The translations under genes and the position numbers were made by a program. DNA of 14,125 nt from the NCBI GenBank assembly GCA_050743625.1, contig JBOGED010000647.1:1-14125 (forward strand), given 5' to 3'. A model generated the notes under the pieces. The model ran no database searches. It worked only from the letters and a program-made list of their open reading frames with translations, and was not told the DNA's origin. Numbering within the stretch: position 1 is the first letter of the stretch; each line of letters opens with the position of its first letter. Source of the DNA: JBOGED01 sp050743625. Lineage in GTDB: Bacteria; Actinomycetota; Nitriliruptoria; Euzebyales; Egibacteraceae. Below are positions 13,501 through 14,125 of this stretch, one piece after another.

Positions 13501-13551
13501 TGCGTCGACAGCATCGAGGCCCTCCTCCCCAGCTCCCGCTGGGGGCCCCGA
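13496..13551 (+). repeat. Two-hairpin repeat, copy 1 (5' leader)
   Basis: 56 bases, 50 of them identical to 13706-13761. Hairpin 1 is CGATGC (13498-13503) with GCATCG (13511-13516) and carries GTCGAC in its loop. Hairpin 2 is CCCCAGC (13527-13533), loop TCCC, GCTGGGG (13538-13544). One C-G pair here is G-C in the other copy, a compensatory change that keeps the stem. Confidence 0.7.
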
Positions 13552-13639
13552 GCGGCTGCGGTAGCGGGTATCTCCGAAGCGCTGAGGCGGCGGGTGCCAT
13601 CGCCCTGCCGACCCCGCGCGCGAGGAGGAAGGAGCGCCG

Positions 13640-14095
13640 GTGACTCGGCATCGCCATGCGTCCATATCGCCAAGGATCCAGTTCCGACGGATCGCGGCCC
13701 TGCGGCCCGATGCGTCGACAGCATCGAGGCCCAAATCCGCAGCTCCTGCTGCGGGCCCCGACGACATCCTCGCCCAGCCGAGCGAGCACGAGGACTACAC
13801 GACCGCGTGGCAGGAGGGTGTCAAGGCGCGTTTCGCTCAAGCGCGTGAGCAGCATCCGGAGTTTGCGGGCGCGACCGTGGTGGCCGCCTACGACTTCGGC
13901 GACGGCACGATCGGCCTCTACGGCCCGAGGGACCCACGCACCCGGATCGTCGGCCGCGTCTTCGGCCGGGCCAAGCGGGCGGAGGTGCTGGTCGCCGAGG
14001 TCGAGGCGCGGTTAGCGCGAGAGCGTGCGGAGCACCCCGAGTTCGAGGGCAAGACCGCTCTAGGGGACTTGGATCCGCGAAGTCATTGCGCGTGA
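13640..14095 (+). CDS. Protein of unknown function with repeated HPEF motif
   Basis: 151 residues; I do not recognise a family. GTG 13640 has AAGGAG 5 bases upstream, a strong start. Residues 1-22 are basic (MTRHRHASISPRIQFRR). Residues 23-41 are a Pro/Ala/Ser linker encoded by repeat copy 13706-13761. Residues 46-140 look folded: a helix with 'ARE-QHPEFAG', a strand-rich part (VVAAYDFGDGTIGLYGPRDP, TRIVGRVFG), then a helix VEARLARERAEHPEFEG. HPEF at 72-75 and again at 132-135 suggests a tandem unit of about 60 residues whose second unit is cut off. The last 10 residues and the stop lie inside repeat 14064-14118, so the natural C-terminus may have been replaced. Predicted iron control from 13442-13472. 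Confidence 0.6.
   Translation: MTRHRHASISPRIQFRRIAALRPDASTASRPKSAAPAAGPDDILAQPSEHEDYTTAWQEGVKARFAQAREQHPEFAGATVVAAYDFGDGTIGLYGPRDPRTRIVGRVFGRAKRAEVLVAEVEARLARERAEHPEFEGKTALGDLDPRSHCA
13706..13761 (+). repeat. Two-hairpin repeat, copy 2 (inside the unknown gene)
   Basis: Second copy, exactly 210 bases after copy 1. Hairpin 1 is identical (CGATGC/GCATCG, 13708-13726). Hairpin 2 is CCGCAGC (13737-13743), loop TCCT, GCTGCGG (13748-13754), with one base pair swapped relative to copy 1. It reads in frame as a Pro/Ala/Ser linker (RPDASTASRPKSAAPAAGP). Confidence 0.7.
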
Positions 14096-14118
14096 GTCAA
14101 GTTTGGGGAGTCATGTTG
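14064..14118 (+). repeat. Structured direct repeat, copy 2
   Basis: 55 bases, a direct copy of 8096-8149 with about five substitutions and one extra G. Outer ACTTGG and inner CGCGA/TTGCG arms are kept with slight weakening. It contains the stop codon of the unknown gene and continues close to the window edge. Confidence 0.75.
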
Positions 14119-14125
14119 ACGTCGT

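Noticed and set aside
13454..13855. Minus-strand open frame across both hairpin repeats with a repeated LDAVDASG peptide
   Set aside because: The peptide repeat follows from the DNA repeat; there is no start site or further protein-like sequence, and a plus-strand iron-box promoter and gene explain the region better.
1..14125. CRISPR arrays, tRNA, rRNA, transposase or integrase genes
   Set aside because: None seen. The repeats are only two or three copies without regular spacers, and no cloverleaf or transposase motif was found.

Overview
The window is about 14.1 kb of very GC-rich DNA with frequent GTG starts, stop/start overlaps, leaderless-looking promoters and candidate DtxR/IdeR-type iron boxes. 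This points to an actinomycete-type actinobacterium; I cannot name a genus. It is an accessory iron/siderophore uptake locus in which some genes are intact and others are clearly decayed. Two MNT-HEPN (MntA-HepT type) toxin-antitoxin modules and several structured repeats are interspersed.

Layout. 1-178: C-terminal end of a siderophore-binding protein (+). 284-455: an unrecognised remnant (-). 767-1571: intact MNT antitoxin and HEPN toxin (+). 1630-4160 (-): a decayed operon, read right to left, of a binding protein (3211-4160), a small unknown gene (2840-3214), a second binding protein (1842-2831) and the N-terminal stub of a third (1630-1813). All four carry frameshifts. 4458-4512: a strong promoter with an iron box and a dyad. 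4603-8063 (+): two overlapping ABC half-transporters that look like an asymmetric heterodimer. 8064-8357: a repeat-rich convergent intergenic region. 8358-9144 (-): second MNT-HEPN module, toxin frameshifted and antitoxin intact. 9241-12322 (-): intact FecCD-type importer core of two permeases and an ATPase. 12323-12567: divergent control region. 12568-13427 (+): siderophore-interacting reductase (SIP) with a frameshift. 13428-13639: iron-box promoter and hairpin-rich leader. 13640-14095 (+): unknown protein whose 3' end runs into a repeat that also occurs at 8096.

How it would work. Binding proteins capture a ferric siderophore outside the membrane, FecCD permeases plus ATPase import it, and the SIP flavoprotein reduces the iron. 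The heterodimeric exporter-fold ABC pair resembles the IrtAB/YbtPQ type that moves siderophores. Four promoters, each with a candidate iron box over the -10 element, would co-regulate the exporter pair, the importer operon, SIP and the last gene. The local binding proteins and SIP are broken, so any remaining function would need partners elsewhere. Most indels lie in G or C runs. They cluster in a few genes while about 8 kb of neighbouring coding sequence stays open, which favours real decay, but sequencing error in single genes cannot be excluded.
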